The notes under the pieces are model-generated. The model did not search any database. It was not told the origin of the DNA and saw only the letters and a list, made by a program, of their open reading frames with translations. Positions 17,181 through 26,207 of a stretch of DNA of 54,090 nt are shown piece after piece. Positions within the stretch are counted from its first letter, which is position 1, and every line of letters begins with the position of its first letter. Both the position numbers and the translations under genes were made by a program. The DNA is from Clostridia bacterium (GTDB lineage Bacteria; Bacillota; Clostridia; Christensenellales; CAG-314): positions 1 to 54,090 of the forward strand of contig CAAGHL010000075.1 of NCBI GenBank assembly GCA_900769665.1. Direction: 5' to 3'.

Positions 17181-19460
17181 ATGAAAAATTCTGCAAAATT
17201 AAAGGATAATTTACAATATATTGCCGCGGGCGCGGAATATTCCACACGGCAAAAACACGTCAACGCTCCGTTGTTTCGCAAGGAGTTTTCGATGGAAGGT
17301 AAACCGAAAATAGCCGTTTTGCGGATAGCATGCGTAGGGTTTTACCGCCTTTTCCTAAACGGAAAGGAAATTACCAAAGGATATTTGGCCCCTTACATAA
17401 GCAACTGCAACGACACCGTCTACTACGATGACTACGAAGTAAGCGGTTTGTTGTGTGCCGACAACGTTTTGTGCGTAATATTGGGTAACGGCTTTGCCAA
17501 CGCTACCGATTTCGACATTTGGCAATTCGAGTCTTCGCCGTTTCGACGTTCTCCGTGTTTTAGTTTGAGCCTTGTTTGCGATGGTAAGCAAACGCTTGCA
17601 ACCGACGAAACCTTCGAAGTTTATGACTCGGCGATTACTTTCGATGATCTCCGTTGCGGAGAGTGGTACGACGCGCGACTTTACCGAGAAGAACTGTTTC
17701 GCTTGTCGGGTGCGCCGTTGGCGGGACATAGAAAACCCGTATTTGTCGATATGCCCCGCGGCGAACTTGTGAAGTGCGATGTCGAGCCGATACTTGAAGA
17801 ACGACGCTTTACGGCAAAGTCGATTACGTCTTCGGGGAAAGGCTACATTTACGACTTCGGCGAAGACAATGCGGGAGTGGTCTGTTTGCGTATAGACGGC
17901 AAAAGCGGACAAAAAATCACGTTGGACTTCGGCGAAGTGGTGGTCGACGGCAAGCTCAACAAGGACAACATCGTGTGCGACTTCGTTTGCGACAATTACA
18001 AGTGGAACTACGTCCAACACGACGAGTACATTTGCGTTGACGGTTGGCAAACTTGGGCACCGTCGTTTACCTATCATGGTTTTCGCTACGTTTATGTCGA
18101 GGGTTTACTTCCCGAACAAGCCACCGTCGATACGTTACAATACGTAGTGTTGCACAGCGACGTCAAGCAACGTGCAACTTTCCGTTGCAGTGACGAAACG
18201 CTCAACCGTATTTACGACATAACGCTTCGTAGTGACCTGTCTAACTTGTTTTACCTACCTACCGACTGTCCGCAAAGGGAGAAAAACGGTTGGACTGCCG
18301 ACGCCGCATTGTCTGCCGAGCAGTTTTTGTATACTTTCGATTGCGGTAAAACGCTTGCCGAGTGGATTGTCAACGTTTGTAAAGCGCAACGTTCCGACGG
18401 AATGATGCCCGGCATAGTGCCTACATACGGTTGGGGGTTTAATTGGGGTAATGGTCCTGCTTGGGACTGCGTTATTGCGGAAATTCCCTACCAACTGTAT
18501 CGTTTTTACGGTGACGAGAAGATTGTTCTGTCGTCGTTGCCTACAATATTGAGGTACTTTGACTTTATTTCCACAGTCACAAATGCCGACGGATTGGTGG
18601 AGTTCGGTTTGGGCGATTGGTGCGAGGCGGAAACCGAGCAATGTCACGAGTATTCCACTCCCGTAACATACACCAATGCGCTTACATTGTTGGATATGGC
18701 AAACAAAACGCTGTACATGCTTGACGGCATAGAAGGCGACAACGCACAACAAACGGCAACGGTACGTGCGGCAAGACAAACGTTTTTGCAAAACTTCCGC
18801 AACAACTATGTCAAAAACGGGCGTATTACCGTGCAAACGCAAACGGCGCTTGCCATGGCAATTACAAGCGGCGCACTGACTGCCGACGAGGAAGCCAAGG
18901 CGCACGCCGACCTTGTGGCACTGTTACAAGCACGCAACTGCCGCTTCAAGGTGGGTGTAATCGGTGCAAAGCATTTGTTTGACGCACTGACAAAGTTCGG
19001 CGACACCGACCTCGCCGTAAAAACGATTGTCGGTCCCGATTACCCGTCCTACGGCTACATGTTGGCAAACGGCGCAACTACGTTGTGGGAGTCGTTTTAC
19101 AAGTTGAGTGCCGACGGCGTCATGTGGCGTAGTAACGGGCAAAAGGTAGACTCGCTAAATCATCATTTTTGGGGTAGCGTCATCGGATGGTTCTACCGTG
19201 TAATCGGCGGATTGGATGTTCTTTCCCCGTCCGAGGTGACAATTACGTTGCCGCAAACGAACGCAATAACGCATGCGGAACTTTCCTACGAAAATCAAGG
19301 TAAAAAGATAAACGTTGCTTGGCAACAAAACGGTACAAACGGCACGCTGACGGTAAATAACGTCGGTTTTGTCGGTAAAATAGTGCTACCCGAGGGAGAA
19401 ATCCCTCTGCAACAAGGCGACAACGAAATCGCCTACCGAACAAAGAAAATTAAGGAGTGA
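17181..19460 (+). CDS. Alpha-L-rhamnosidase (GH78)
   Basis: This 759-residue glycoside hydrolase removes terminal alpha-L-rhamnose. The N-terminal beta domain carries YRLFLNGKEITKGYLAPY near 54-71. The (alpha/alpha)6 catalytic domain starts near 330. The conserved acidic motif DCPQREKNGWTAD (about 360-372) supplies the GH78 catalytic acid region. GATTLWESFYK (about 630-640) supplies the second Glu, and LNHHFWGSVIGWFYR (about 660-675) follows. No signal peptide is present, so it acts in the cytoplasm on imported oligosaccharides. The ribosome binding site at the ATG 17181 is weak, and an upstream in-frame start at 17142 adds 13 residues. It is the first gene of the operon, 6 bases before the binding-protein gene. 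Confidence 0.9.
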   Translation: MKNSAKLKDNLQYIAAGAEYSTRQKHVNAPLFRKEFSMEGKPKIAVLRIACVGFYRLFLNGKEITKGYLAPYISNCNDTVYYDDYEVSGLLCADNVLCVILGNGFANATDFDIWQFESSPFRRSPCFSLSLVCDGKQTLATDETFEVYDSAITFDDLRCGEWYDARLYREELFRLSGAPLAGHRKPVFVDMPRGELVKCDVEPILEERRFTAKSITSSGKGYIYDFGEDNAGVVCLRIDGKSGQKITLDFGEVVVDGKLNKDNIVCDFVCDNYKWNYVQHDEYICVDGWQTWAPSFTYHGFRYVYVEGLLPEQATVDTLQYVVLHSDVKQRATFRCSDETLNRIYDITLRSDLSNLFYLPTDCPQREKNGWTADAALSAEQFLYTFDCGKTLAEWIVNVCKAQRSDGMMPGIVPTYGWGFNWGNGPAWDCVIAEIPYQLYRFYGDEKIVLSSLPTILRYFDFISTVTNADGLVEFGLGDWCEAETEQCHEYSTPVTYTNALTLLDMANKTLYMLDGIEGDNAQQTATVRAARQTFLQNFRNNYVKNGRITVQTQTALAMAITSGALTADEEAKAHADLVALLQARNCRFKVGVIGAKHLFDALTKFGDTDLAVKTIVGPDYPSYGYMLANGATTLWESFYKLSADGVMWRSNGQKVDSLNHHFWGSVIGWFYRVIGGLDVLSPSEVTITLPQTNAITHAELSYENQGKKINVAWQQNGTNGTLTVNNVGFVGKIVLPEGEIPLQQGDNEIAYRTKKIKE

Positions 19461-19466
19461 AGATGT

Positions 19467-21137
19467 ATGAAAAAGATTAGAGTTTTTTCGTTAGTAATGG
19501 TATTACTGTTGGCTTTTGCTACGCTTTTGGCTTGCCAACCGATTACCGATCCCGATGACGAACCTATCGACGAAAACAAAACACAGTTGTATGTTTACGT
19601 GGCTAAATGGGGCTTCGGCACGGAGTGGTTCAAAAAATCCAAACAAGCATATGAGGAATTGAACAAGGATCGCGTGTTCGAACAGGGTAAAAAAGGTATT
19701 CAAATCATACCTCAATATCGTCAGGACAACCTTGGCGTCAGTCCGATCAAGAGCGATACGATAAACGAAGTGTTCTTCCTCGAAGGCGTGCCGTATTACA
19801 GCTATTACACCGAAGGGCTGTTTGCCGACATTACTGACTACATCAAGGGCGAAAACCCATACGAAAAGGGCGTTTCCATCGAAAGCAAGATGAGTCAACA
19901 GCAAAAAGACGGTTTGAATATAGACGGTAAGTATTACGCCGTACCTGGGTACTCCGGTAGCTACGGACTTATTTACAATGCGGAATTGTTTGACCAATAC
20001 AATTGGTATTTCAATGCCGGCGGAGAGCTTATTTGCGAAGCAAGAGTAAAAGACAAGACCAAGGGCCCCGGTCCTAACGGTATCCCCGGCGATTACGACG
20101 ACGGCTTACCGCAAACGTATGACCAATTCTTCAAACTTTGCGACAAAATTGCCGCTTATCAGGATTTTACTCCCGTCAGTTGGCCCGGAACTTACGCCGC
20201 TCAACACCTCGAAGGTTTACTAAACACTCTTGTTGCCGACTACGAGGGAGCAGAAAATATTTCTCGTCGTATCAATTTCAACGGAAGCGAAAATCTTGCG
20301 TCCGTTGTCGACGGAAATCTTGTGTTGGACAACGGAAAAGTCGTTACGGACAGCACTGCAACTAATTTTAACAACCAAAACGGCTACGAAGTATTCCGTC
20401 AAGCAGGCAATTACTACGGATTGAGCTTCATCGAAAAGTTGATCAAGACGGAAAAGTACCGCAACGAAAAGACGGCATTCGGCACATACAATCAACGCGA
20501 AGCGCAAGATGACTTTATCTACGCAGGCAAGGACGGCAAGGGCAGAATGATTCCCGCAATGCTCGTTGACGGAGATTGGTGGCAAAGCGAAGCTTCGGAC
20601 ACGTTTGACGCAACCGAGCAATACGGTACCAAATATCAACGTAACTTCAAGTACATGCCTCTTCCCAAGGCTACTGCCGATCAAATAGGCAGTAGATCAT
20701 GTAATATCGACTTCGATTTCGCCTACTCTTTCGTAAGCAGTAACACCGCCAAGGAAAAAGTGGCAATTGCTGCCGACTTTATTCAATTTGTTCACACCAA
20801 CGAACAAATGGTGCAGTTTACTAAGACGACCAACACGATAAAAGCGCTTTCCTACACAATGACCGATGAAGACTTGGCGGAGCTTACGCCATACGGCAAA
20901 TCGTTGTTCGAGTACAAAAAGAGCGGTATGTCCGATACGATAATCCTTACGGGATCTAACGCTAAGTTCCTTACATATTTCGGAAGTATCAAAAAACCGT
21001 ATACTGCAAAGTACAAAACCGACAAGGGAACGCTCACCTATTCGCCGGTACAAGCCTTCCGCGAAATACCCGACCAAGCCAATGCGCAAAACTACTTTGT
21101 AAATATGTACGATTATTGGCAGGAAATTTGGAAGTAG
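19467..21137 (+). CDS. ABC transporter sugar-binding lipoprotein
   Basis: This 556-residue extracellular solute-binding protein has a lipobox ending LLAC, with Cys at residue 23. The large bilobed body includes YYAVPGYSGSYGLIYNAELFDQYNW (about 152-176) and NIDFDFAYSFVSSNTAKEKVAIAADFIQF (about 412-440), both typical of family 1 oligosaccharide-binding proteins. AAGGAG precedes the ATG. It is followed by two permease genes, completing the extracellular and membrane parts of an ABC importer. The ligand is probably a rhamnose-containing oligosaccharide, inferred only from the neighbouring GH78 enzymes. Confidence 0.9.
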   Translation: MKKIRVFSLVMVLLLAFATLLACQPITDPDDEPIDENKTQLYVYVAKWGFGTEWFKKSKQAYEELNKDRVFEQGKKGIQIIPQYRQDNLGVSPIKSDTINEVFFLEGVPYYSYYTEGLFADITDYIKGENPYEKGVSIESKMSQQQKDGLNIDGKYYAVPGYSGSYGLIYNAELFDQYNWYFNAGGELICEARVKDKTKGPGPNGIPGDYDDGLPQTYDQFFKLCDKIAAYQDFTPVSWPGTYAAQHLEGLLNTLVADYEGAENISRRINFNGSENLASVVDGNLVLDNGKVVTDSTATNFNNQNGYEVFRQAGNYYGLSFIEKLIKTEKYRNEKTAFGTYNQREAQDDFIYAGKDGKGRMIPAMLVDGDWWQSEASDTFDATEQYGTKYQRNFKYMPLPKATADQIGSRSCNIDFDFAYSFVSSNTAKEKVAIAADFIQFVHTNEQMVQFTKTTNTIKALSYTMTDEDLAELTPYGKSLFEYKKSGMSDTIILTGSNAKFLTYFGSIKKPYTAKYKTDKGTLTYSPVQAFREIPDQANAQNYFVNMYDYWQEIWK

Positions 21138-21196
21138 TTTGTCGGTCGTTGCGGACGAAACAAACGTCATTACGAAAGTAGACAAAGGACAAAAAT

Positions 21197-22124
21197 ATGT
21201 TTAACAAAAAAAAACAGCAAAGTAGGCAAAGAAGGAAACAAGTGGGTTTATGCGTTGCTTATGGCATTCCCCGTGCTTCATTTTTGCGTGTTCTACATTT
21301 ACGTAAATGCAAATTCCATAGCAATGGCATTTCAAAATGTCGATCCGACAACGCACAAAATCACTTGGACGTTGTCAAATTTTGCCGAACAGTTTAAGTT
21401 TTTGGTGAGCGACGACGCTATTAACATGCTTAAAGTGTCGCTACTGGGGTACGTGATTCACTTGGCTATCGGCTTGACAATGGGTTTGCTGTTTGCCTAC
21501 TATGTGTACAAAAAACGCAAGTTTTCGGCGGCATTCAGAGTGCTGATGTTTTTGCCGTCCATTATCCCCGCGATAGTGCTTGTAACGGTCTATCGCTACT
21601 TTGTCGACAACGCTTTCCCCGATTTGTTGGTAAAGTTGTTTAACCTTACCGAAACGCCGCAAGGATTATTCTCTAATCAAAACACGCGTCTGGCAGTAAT
21701 AATTTTCTACGACATTTTTGTGTCTTTCGGCACGTCGGTGTTGGTTTACACAAACAAAATGGACTCCATCGATCCGTCGCTTATCGAGGCGGCAAAGATT
21801 GACGGAGCAACCCAGTTCCAAGAGTTTTGGCATGTCGTGTTGCCCTTGACTTTTTCCACAATCAGTGTGTTTTTGGTCACAGGAGTGGCAAGCGTTTTTA
21901 TGAACCAAATGTTTCTCTTCTCGTTTTACGGGTGGAATCCGCCGGCCGGAGTGGACACCTTCGGGTACTACTTCTTCCGTAAAACGAGCGAGGCTGTCAC
22001 CTACAACGACAAACAGTCATTGTGTTCGTTGTCGGCATTAGGCTTGATATTCAGCGCAATAGCAATTCCGCTTACGTTTTTGGTGCGGCATTTGCTTACA
22101 AAATACGGACCGAAGGAGGATTAA
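21197..22124 (+). CDS. ABC sugar permease, with apparent frameshift at an A9 tract
   Basis: This is a MalF/UgpA-type permease with six helices. The EAA loop that contacts the ATPase is DPSLIEAAKIDGATQFQEFWHVVLPLT (about residues 175-201 from the 21255 start). The only ATG with a ribosome binding site (AAGGAC, ATG at 21197) reads into a different frame from the body. Skipping one base of the nine-A run at 21206-21214 gives MFNKKNSKVGKEGNKWVYAL running straight into the first helix, a normal permease N-terminus. Without a shift, translation would have to start at the ATG at 21255, which has no ribosome binding site. The cause may be a sequencing error in a homopolymer, real slippage, or a null allele. 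The stop overlaps the next gene's ribosome binding site. Confidence 0.85.
21206..21214 (+). repeat. A9 homopolymer at the permease 5' end
   Basis: Nine consecutive A residues fall in codons 4-6 of the permease gene, exactly where the reading frame must shift by one base to join the ATG to the conserved coding sequence. Confidence 0.9.
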
Positions 22125-22126
22125 CC

Positions 22127-23005
22127 GTGCAAGAAAAACTCAGTTCCGAACGCGGAAGAACGAGTCCGTTCTTCGTTGTATTGTTTATTGTGTTGATGCT
22201 GTACTCGGTGTTACTTCTAGGATTGTTAGTGTGGGCGATGATGTCTGCGTTCAAATCTCCGCGTGATTTTTCCACTTCGCCCGCCGGCTTGCCGGAAAAA
22301 ATCGTAAACAACTTTGCCGAAGCCATCAAGTTGTACAAAGTGCAAGTCGGTGGTGTTCAAGGCAGACCGTTGTACGCTATGTTTCCGCAAATGTTGTTCA
22401 ATTCCGTCATGTATTCGGTCGGATGCGCACTGTTTAACACCGCAGTGACCTGCGTTACGGCATACTGTTGCGCAAGATACAAGTATCGCTTGTCCAAGAT
22501 TGTCTACGCAGTAGTGCTTATCACTATGACGATCCCAATCGTAGGATCCCTCCCGTCGCAAATAGAAGTAGCTCAGGCGTTGGGAATCTACAACACCATA
22601 TGGGGCATGTGGCTACAAAGCGCGTCATTTTTGGGGTTGTATTTCCTTGTGTTTTACGAGACGTTTGCGGCAATGCCGAAGTCGTTTTTCGAAGCGGCAA
22701 GAATCGACGGCGCGGGGGACATACAATTGCTTGTTCGCATTGCGTTGCCATTGGCGAAAAACGTATTTTTGACAATATTCCTCCTCAACTTCATCACATA
22801 CTGGAACGATTACCAAACGCCGTTGCTGTTTTTGAAGTCCATGCCCGTACTTTCCTACGGATTGTATCTTATCACGCAATCCAATGCCTACGTGCCCATG
22901 ATTATGGCGGCGGCAACAGTGGTGTTGGCTCCGATAATAATAATATTTATTTTTGCCAACAAAAAATTGATGGGCAACTTGACAGTGGGCGGTGTAAAGG
23001 GCTGA
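22127..23005 (+). CDS. ABC sugar permease, MalG/UgpE type
   Basis: This 292-residue permease has six helices. The EAA-loop motif is KSFFEAARIDGAGDIQLLVRIALPLAKN (about 182-209), and the C-terminus resembles other carbohydrate ABC permeases (NLTVGGVKG). The start is a GTG at 22127 preceded by GGAGG, and the gene lies 2 bases after the first permease stop, so they are translationally coupled. No ATP-binding gene is present in the window. Such transporters commonly share an MsmX/UgpC-type ATPase encoded elsewhere. Confidence 0.9.
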   Translation: MQEKLSSERGRTSPFFVVLFIVLMLYSVLLLGLLVWAMMSAFKSPRDFSTSPAGLPEKIVNNFAEAIKLYKVQVGGVQGRPLYAMFPQMLFNSVMYSVGCALFNTAVTCVTAYCCARYKYRLSKIVYAVVLITMTIPIVGSLPSQIEVAQALGIYNTIWGMWLQSASFLGLYFLVFYETFAAMPKSFFEAARIDGAGDIQLLVRIALPLAKNVFLTIFLLNFITYWNDYQTPLLFLKSMPVLSYGLYLITQSNAYVPMIMAAATVVLAPIIIIFIFANKKLMGNLTVGGVKG

Positions 23006-23081
23006 CAAACCAATTGTCGCAGTATCGGACTCTATTCACTACCACACATACGGCAAAGCCATACTAAAAACGGAGTGTACA

Positions 23082-26000
23082 ATGAAATCTACTACAACTA
23101 CAAACAGGATAGCCGTGCTTGCGCTTGTGTCAATTGTCTTGCTTTGCGCATTTGCGGCGGTATTTACGGCAATTGCCGACGAGCTTGTTCCGCAGTACAA
23201 GTGGACGGGTGACGCGGTTGCAGACAAGTATATGTACGGACAAACATTCGATGTTCCCGACAGAAAGCTTGACGGCTACGAAACAAATGTGTCGCACACG
23301 CTGACATTTCCCGACGGAACTTCTTCCTACGCAGATTCGGTCAAACTCAATTTGAACGGCGAGTATAAACTGACCTACACGGCAAAAGTCGGGGACAAGG
23401 TTTACAGCGAAACGCACAACTTTTTCGTCGACGCACTGACATACGAAGTTAAAAACAAAAATTCTTCCGCCGTCTACAAAACGCCCGACAACGTGCGTAA
23501 CAAGGATGTCGAAGGCGTGGTGGTGTCGTTGGCGCAAAAAGATACGTTTACGATAAATCAAGCTATTGCGGTAAGCAATTTTTCGGCGGACGATTACTTT
23601 GTCGAAGGCTTCATCATCAATCAGACGGTCGGCACCGGTGCTTTTACGCGGTTTATCGTCACGTTGACCGACTTTGAAAACCCCGACGTTTATATCAAAA
23701 TCATTGTCAATGAGCGTACTGCGCAAAACGTCAAAGGCGTGGCTTTCGCCGCGGCTTGCGGTAACGGACAAACTCCCGTCGGCTTGGAAAACTACAAGAT
23801 AGGTTCGGCGGATGACATTTCCTCCGTACACAAAAACGACGGCATGGGACAATGGATCAATATGCCGTTCCGCGGACAAAACACAATCGTGGGTTCGGCA
23901 GAGTACACCTACGACACCTACAACGACGATTACCCATTCCGTTTCAGCTACGATCCGACAACGCAACAAATTTGGCACTCGACGAATTTCAATCTACCCG
24001 AGGGCAAAAATTACGCCGATCCCAACCCGAACAAAGACAAAGTTAAGTTGGAAAGCACAAACTTCAAAAAAATCGTCAGTGACCTTGACGACTCTCGCTA
24101 CTACGACTCGTTGTGGAGCGGATTTACTAGCGGATACGTCAAACTGTCAATCACGGCGGAAAACTACACGTCCACTCACGCACAGTTTTGCATTACCAAG
24201 GTTGCAGGCGTGGATTTGTCGGAAAATACCTTTGAAGTAACCGAGAAACCCACAATCACCGTAAATACCGACTACGACACGATGCCCGATGCTGTTGTCG
24301 GCAAAAGTTATACCGTACCCACGGCAACGGCGTTTGATTTGTACAGCGGTAACGTCGATGTTACGACCAAGGTGTGGTACAACTATTCCGCTCCGTCCAA
24401 AACGTCGGTAAGTCTTGTCAACGGCAGTTTTACGGTGGACAAACCGGGACACTACGCAATAGTGTACACGGCAAAAAACAGTAGCGGACTTACGGAAGAA
24501 AAGGTTCTGTGGGTTTATGCCAAGACGGCAGCCAACCCGATAAAAATCCGACTGTCGGACGACAAAATAACCGAATGTAAGGCAGGCGAGTTTGTTCCTT
24601 ACGCCGAGGCTGTCGCAGAAGGCGGCAACGGAAAGTTGCAATTGGCTGTCTATGCCAAAAACGGCGAAACGAAGTTGCAATCGGAAAAAGGTTTTCGTCC
24701 CGAAAAGACAGGTACTTGGCAGGTCGTTTACACGGCGGTAGACTACGTAGGAAATGTAGCAATTGTCGGTTACGATGTCACCGTTACGGCAAACGAAGCT
24801 CCCGTACTCGTGGAGGACATCAATTTGCCGCAAGCGTTTATTTCCGAAGCGTCCTTTGTATTACCTCGAGTGTACGCCAACAAATACGACGAAAACGGCG
24901 TAAACAAAGTGCCTTGCACCGTGAAAGTAGAGTACGACGGCAAGACGGAAACATACGACAGCGGCGAAAGCTTTGTGCCTAACGTCGCAAACAACGGCGA
25001 CAACATCAATGTTACGTACCTGTGCGAAGGTACGGAATTGTTTAGCTGCCAAGTGCCTTGCGTGGTCATCTACGAAGAGGGCTATCTTAAATACGAAAAC
25101 TACTTTTTGCTAACTAACGCAAGCGGTGACAAGTCTGCTAACGACGGATATGTACTGACGGCTGTAACCGATGGCATAATGAACGTAAAATATGCCAACG
25201 CACTTGTTGCCGAGCAAGCAAACTTCGTTTTCCGTTGCTTTGGCGCACAAAACTACACCGAAGCGGTAATTACCCTTACCGACGCGGCAAACGGCAACAA
25301 CGCCGTTTCGGCAGTGTTTAAGCAAATCGACGGTAAAGTGTGGCTGTTTGTCGGTGACAAATCCTATCGTACCGATTACAGCTTTAACGGTAAAGCGTTT
25401 GATATCGTACTCGGTTTTGAAAAGGGTGCGTTTGTCTACGACGGTGCGTCGTTTGAGCCTGTCAAAACGGTAAACGGCGACAAATTTGTCGGCTTCGAGT
25501 CGGACAAAGTATATCTGTCGGTCGAGGTTACCGACGCAAAGGAAGGAGACAAATTGTCCGTCATGTCCGTTCGCAAGTACAAGTTCGAAGGACAGGACGA
25601 GGATCTTGTGCGTCCGTACATAGTAATAAACGGCGAAGTTGCCTCTATCGGCAAACTCGAAGAAGTTATTCATTTGCCGTCGATAAGCGTCGGCGACGTA
25701 ATTTGTCCCAACGTGACGGTGCTAATGCAAGTGTTTGCTCCCGACGGAAGTTTTGTCAAGGATGTCAACGGAGTGGAACTTAACGGTTGCGATGCCACTG
25801 TGGCATATGACTTTGTCGTCACACAATCCGGCTCATACAAAGTAACGTACTTTGTCAAGGAAGCGGAACTGTTTTTGTATGTTGCTGCGTTTGACAACAC
25901 GTGGACGTACGAGATCGCCGTGTACGACTCCGTCGAACCGACAATTACTTTTACTTCCGAAGTACCAACCTCTGTCAAACTCGGCGAAAAAGTACTTACT

Positions 26001-26204
26001 CCTAAGTTTACCGTAACCGACGACTTTACTGCTACGGACAAACTGATAGTTTACGTGTACCTGACAACACCCACGGGACAAAAGCAACTTGTAACCGAAG
26101 AAGCCGTGATGTGCCGTCAAAAAGGCACCTACTCATTTACCGTTACGGCAATTGACGAAGTAGGCAATATCGGCACAAAAACGATTTATTTCAAGGTGGT
26201 GTAA
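23082..26204 (+). CDS. Large exported Ig-like domain protein
   Basis: This 1040-residue protein has a signal peptide (about 1-32, cleavage near AIA-DE) and no lipobox. The N-terminal 350 residues look like a jelly-roll/concanavalin-like domain with many aromatic residues and no recognised family. From about residue 385 several Ig-like units follow. Each has the pattern of a short linker, a [YF]-x-[VL]-P strand and a closing YTAKN.SG or YTAVDYVGN turn (GHYAIVYTAKNSSG, GTWQVVYTAVDYVGN, GTYSFTVTAIDEVGN). A final Ig unit ends the protein at KTIYFKVV. No anchor is visible, so it may be secreted or bound through the Ig units. Its place in the operon suggests glycan binding or an unrecognised catalytic N-terminal domain. 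Confidence 0.85.
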   Translation: MKSTTTTNRIAVLALVSIVLLCAFAAVFTAIADELVPQYKWTGDAVADKYMYGQTFDVPDRKLDGYETNVSHTLTFPDGTSSYADSVKLNLNGEYKLTYTAKVGDKVYSETHNFFVDALTYEVKNKNSSAVYKTPDNVRNKDVEGVVVSLAQKDTFTINQAIAVSNFSADDYFVEGFIINQTVGTGAFTRFIVTLTDFENPDVYIKIIVNERTAQNVKGVAFAAACGNGQTPVGLENYKIGSADDISSVHKNDGMGQWINMPFRGQNTIVGSAEYTYDTYNDDYPFRFSYDPTTQQIWHSTNFNLPEGKNYADPNPNKDKVKLESTNFKKIVSDLDDSRYYDSLWSGFTSGYVKLSITAENYTSTHAQFCITKVAGVDLSENTFEVTEKPTITVNTDYDTMPDAVVGKSYTVPTATAFDLYSGNVDVTTKVWYNYSAPSKTSVSLVNGSFTVDKPGHYAIVYTAKNSSGLTEEKVLWVYAKTAANPIKIRLSDDKITECKAGEFVPYAEAVAEGGNGKLQLAVYAKNGETKLQSEKGFRPEKTGTWQVVYTAVDYVGNVAIVGYDVTVTANEAPVLVEDINLPQAFISEASFVLPRVYANKYDENGVNKVPCTVKVEYDGKTETYDSGESFVPNVANNGDNINVTYLCEGTELFSCQVPCVVIYEEGYLKYENYFLLTNASGDKSANDGYVLTAVTDGIMNVKYANALVAEQANFVFRCFGAQNYTEAVITLTDAANGNNAVSAVFKQIDGKVWLFVGDKSYRTDYSFNGKAFDIVLGFEKGAFVYDGASFEPVKTVNGDKFVGFESDKVYLSVEVTDAKEGDKLSVMSVRKYKFEGQDEDLVRPYIVINGEVASIGKLEEVIHLPSISVGDVICPNVTVLMQVFAPDGSFVKDVNGVELNGCDATVAYDFVVTQSGSYKVTYFVKEAELFLYVAAFDNTWTYEIAVYDSVEPTITFTSEVPTSVKLGEKVLTPKFTVTDDFTATDKLIVYVYLTTPTGQKQLVTEEAVMCRQKGTYSFTVTAIDEVGNIGTKTIYFKVV

Positions 26205-26207
26205 CGC

